From positions 291,887-355,886 of the forward strand of contig NZ_JABBJE010000003.1 of NCBI RefSeq assembly GCF_014218725.1: DNA of 64,000 nt, given 5' to 3'. A program made the translations under genes and the position numbers. This DNA is from Brevundimonas huaxiensis (GTDB lineage: Bacteria; Pseudomonadota; Alphaproteobacteria; Caulobacterales; Caulobacteraceae). The notes below the pieces were generated by a model that worked only from the letters and a program-made list of their open reading frames with translations, had not been told where the DNA came from and ran no database searches. The stretch's first letter is position 1. The number at the start of each line of letters is the position of its first letter. This document shows, piece after piece, positions 62,308 to 64,000 of this stretch.

Positions 62308-63942
62308 ATGATGAATACAGAAACTGCTGATGCGATGCTTGTTCTACGTCGTGCCTCGGATCCTCCGCGCGCCACGAAGGCGTCAGTCCGCCGCGGATGG
62401 GTCCGCGCCTTTGATTTGGACGATCCGACGGATACGCCCAGGACCTTTGCGGAGGTCATCGCTCGCCTTGATATGCAGGATCCGCCGCATCGCTATGCCG
62501 ATCAGGTAAAGTGCGCCTTCAACCGCATGTCTGATGTCTTTGGTAAAGCTCCAGGGCAGGTGCCGACTGATCCGGTGGTTATTCGAAAACTCATTGCAGA
62601 TGCGGTGCCTGCCGCGGTGCCGAAGATGACGCCTGCTCGCTGGACGCGCATCCGTAGCCTTGTGACCACGCACCTTCGAAAAAGCGGGATCGAAATTGAG
62701 CCTGGTCGCGACGTCGGCGGCCACAGCGCTGAATGGTCTGTCCTTCTTGAGGGAGCTGCGAAGCCTATCCAACTGGGGCTTTCTCGGTTTGCTAGCTACT
62801 GCACACGCCATGCGGTTCAGCCGACGAATGTCAATGAAGCGACCTTCGATCAGTTCGAAACTTATCTGCGTGACCGCTCTTTGAAAGAGGACCACGAAGC
62901 CGTGTTCCGCAATTCGGTCCGCCGCTGGAATGATGCCGTCGGTGCCGTTGTGGGCTGGCCTCAAGTGACGATTCCCCTGAAGCGCCATGCACGCTATTTC
63001 TCGCGGCCTTGGACAGATTTCCCAGCTAGCTATGTCGCCGAAGTAGAGTCCTTTCTGACGTCGTACGCGGTGGATGATATTTTCGCGGACGATTATAAGG
63101 ATAAGTCCGCTCCCACGACGATTTCGCTCCGGCGCCGTCAGCTACGCCTCCTCTCAAGCCTTCTGGTTTGCAGCGGCTTTCCTATCGAAAGTCTCACAAG
63201 CCTGTCGGTTCTCGTCACCCCTGAAAATGCTATCTCAGCTTTCAGAGTCCAAAAAGATCGGAAGGGTATATGCCGATCACTTGAGCAGATGGTTTGGCTT
63301 CTTTCACTTATTGCCGACAAAACCGTGAAAAACAGCGCTCACGCCGCTGAATTGCGTGAGCGCGCCAAGCGGCTTAGCAAAAAGCTCAGCAAACGTACTG
63401 GCATGTCAGAGCGCAACCTGGCGCGGCTGCGGCAGTTCGATGTGCCAGCCAATAGAGCGGCGCTGCTGAACCTTCCCTACAGGGTCTTCGCTGAAGCGCG
63501 TATGGACGAGGGGCGCGATAAGAGTGATCCGCGTCGCCTGATGCTGGCTTTTGCGGTCGAGATGCTACTTTTCGCGGCGCTTCGAGGGAGCAATCTCACC
63601 GCCTTGGAAATAGATCGGCACTTTGTTGTGATCGGGCGTGGACGCCACCAGGTTCGCCATCTTCATATTGACTCCGAGGAGATGAAGGGCCCTGACGACC
63701 TCGAAATGGCCATGCCGCCTGACACCAGCGCGCTGATGGATGAGTATCTCGCTCTGTATTGGCCTCGCCTCGCATCGGCTGGATCTAGCTTCTTGTTTCC
63801 GAACCGCTTTGGCCAAAAACGGGCAACGGCCCATTTCGCTCAGGCAATCTGTGCATTCGTGCGCGAGGAGACCGGCCTGATCATGCATGTGCACTTGTTC
63901 CGGCATGACGTGCCCCTGAGAATTTCCTCCACGCGGAGCTAG
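62308..63942 (+). pseudogene. Second tyrosine recombinase, C-terminus lost to an IS
   Basis: About 533 recombinase codons then an IS-derived tail (to a stop at 63942). AGAAGGA precedes the ATG pair at 62308. The large helical N-terminal region binds DNA; the catalytic domain shows the first Arg in LLFAALRGSNLTALEI and HLFRH, the HxxR box, at about 63893-63905. The sequence then turns into IS DNA, so the nucleophilic Tyr is missing. It resembles the long phage-type integrases of transposon-like islands, which often come in sets. It is not active as written. Confidence 0.82.
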
Positions 63943-64000
63943 AGTCCGGCCCTTGAAAGGACGGACGGAATGAAACGAGCGAGATTCACGGAAGAGCAGA
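63906..64000 (+). mobile_element. IS3-family (IS407-group-like) element, left end only
   Basis: The recombinase frame breaks at TGACGTGCCCCTGAGAATTTC; TGcCCCT followed by AATTTCCTCC is the style of IS407-group termini. A short leader then gives a transposase start. The element continues beyond the window, so its right end and target duplication are not visible. Confidence 0.75.
63970..64000 (+). CDS. IS3-family transposase OrfA, first residues
   Basis: ATG with AAGGACGGACGGA just upstream, encoding MKRARFTEEQ, the standard beginning of IS407/IS511-type OrfA. Cut by the window edge. Confidence 0.8.
   Translation, partial: MKRARFTEEQ

Overview
The window is chromosomal DNA from a GC-rich alphaproteobacterium of the Caulobacterales, most likely Brevundimonas or a close relative. 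This rests on several things seen here: the RarA / CC1285-type lipoprotein / CrcB / RluC / ATP12-chaperone gene order, a DUF2336 pair, a CtrA-type box (TTAA-N7-TTAAC), GTP-type PEP carboxykinase, and a TonB-dependent receptor of Caulobacter/Xanthomonas type. The species is inferred, not proven.

Positions 1-28.7 kb are mostly housekeeping core. They hold the tail of a DegP/DegQ-type protease, rarA, two RluA-family and one RluF-like pseudouridine synthase, crcB, a TPR/2OG-oxygenase protein, an ATP12 chaperone, PEP carboxykinase, a ThiO-like oxidase and a TonB protein. A CtrA-boxed lytic transglycosylase follows, then two DUF2336 proteins bracketing an Hpt protein and NAD kinase. After these come a class II aldolase, an outer-membrane-like protein with a doubtful start, an RND efflux pair, a cytochrome c lipoprotein, feoAB, a prepilin peptidase, a TetR regulator and tRNA-Thr(UGU).

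Positions 28.8-59.5 kb form a pectin-utilisation island. Homogalacturonan is cut by a PL10 pectate lyase and a PL22 oligogalacturonate lyase. Two esterases may remove substituents, a TonB-dependent receptor would import oligomers, and ExuT would import monomers. UxaC/UxuB/UxaA handle hexuronates, while KduI, KduD and KdgK (with an RpiB-like isomerase) carry unsaturated uronates to 2-keto-3-deoxygluconate-6-phosphate. Embedded in it is a whole non-phosphorylative L-rhamnose route: rhamnose dehydrogenase, lactonase, rhamnonate dehydratase, KDR dehydrogenase, diketo-acid hydrolase, and an L-lactate dehydrogenase that consumes the lactate formed. A rhamnose MFS carrier and an IclR regulator accompany it. 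This fits use of rhamnogalacturonan I. A LacI-family regulator is encoded in the island, and six copies of a palindrome close to TGACACCGGTGTCA lie in front of island genes, so I infer one regulon.

Two island genes, the TonB-dependent receptor and the rhamnonate dehydratase, each carry one in-frame stop codon in an otherwise intact reading frame. These are the most surprising features of the window.

Positions 59.6-64 kb are a mobile island of lower GC. It has a P4-type integrase, two AlpA-like regulators and an excisionase-like protein in overlapping frames, and a second tyrosine recombinase preceded by a cluster of inverted repeats. That recombinase is cut off just after its HxxR box by an IS3-family element that runs off the right edge.
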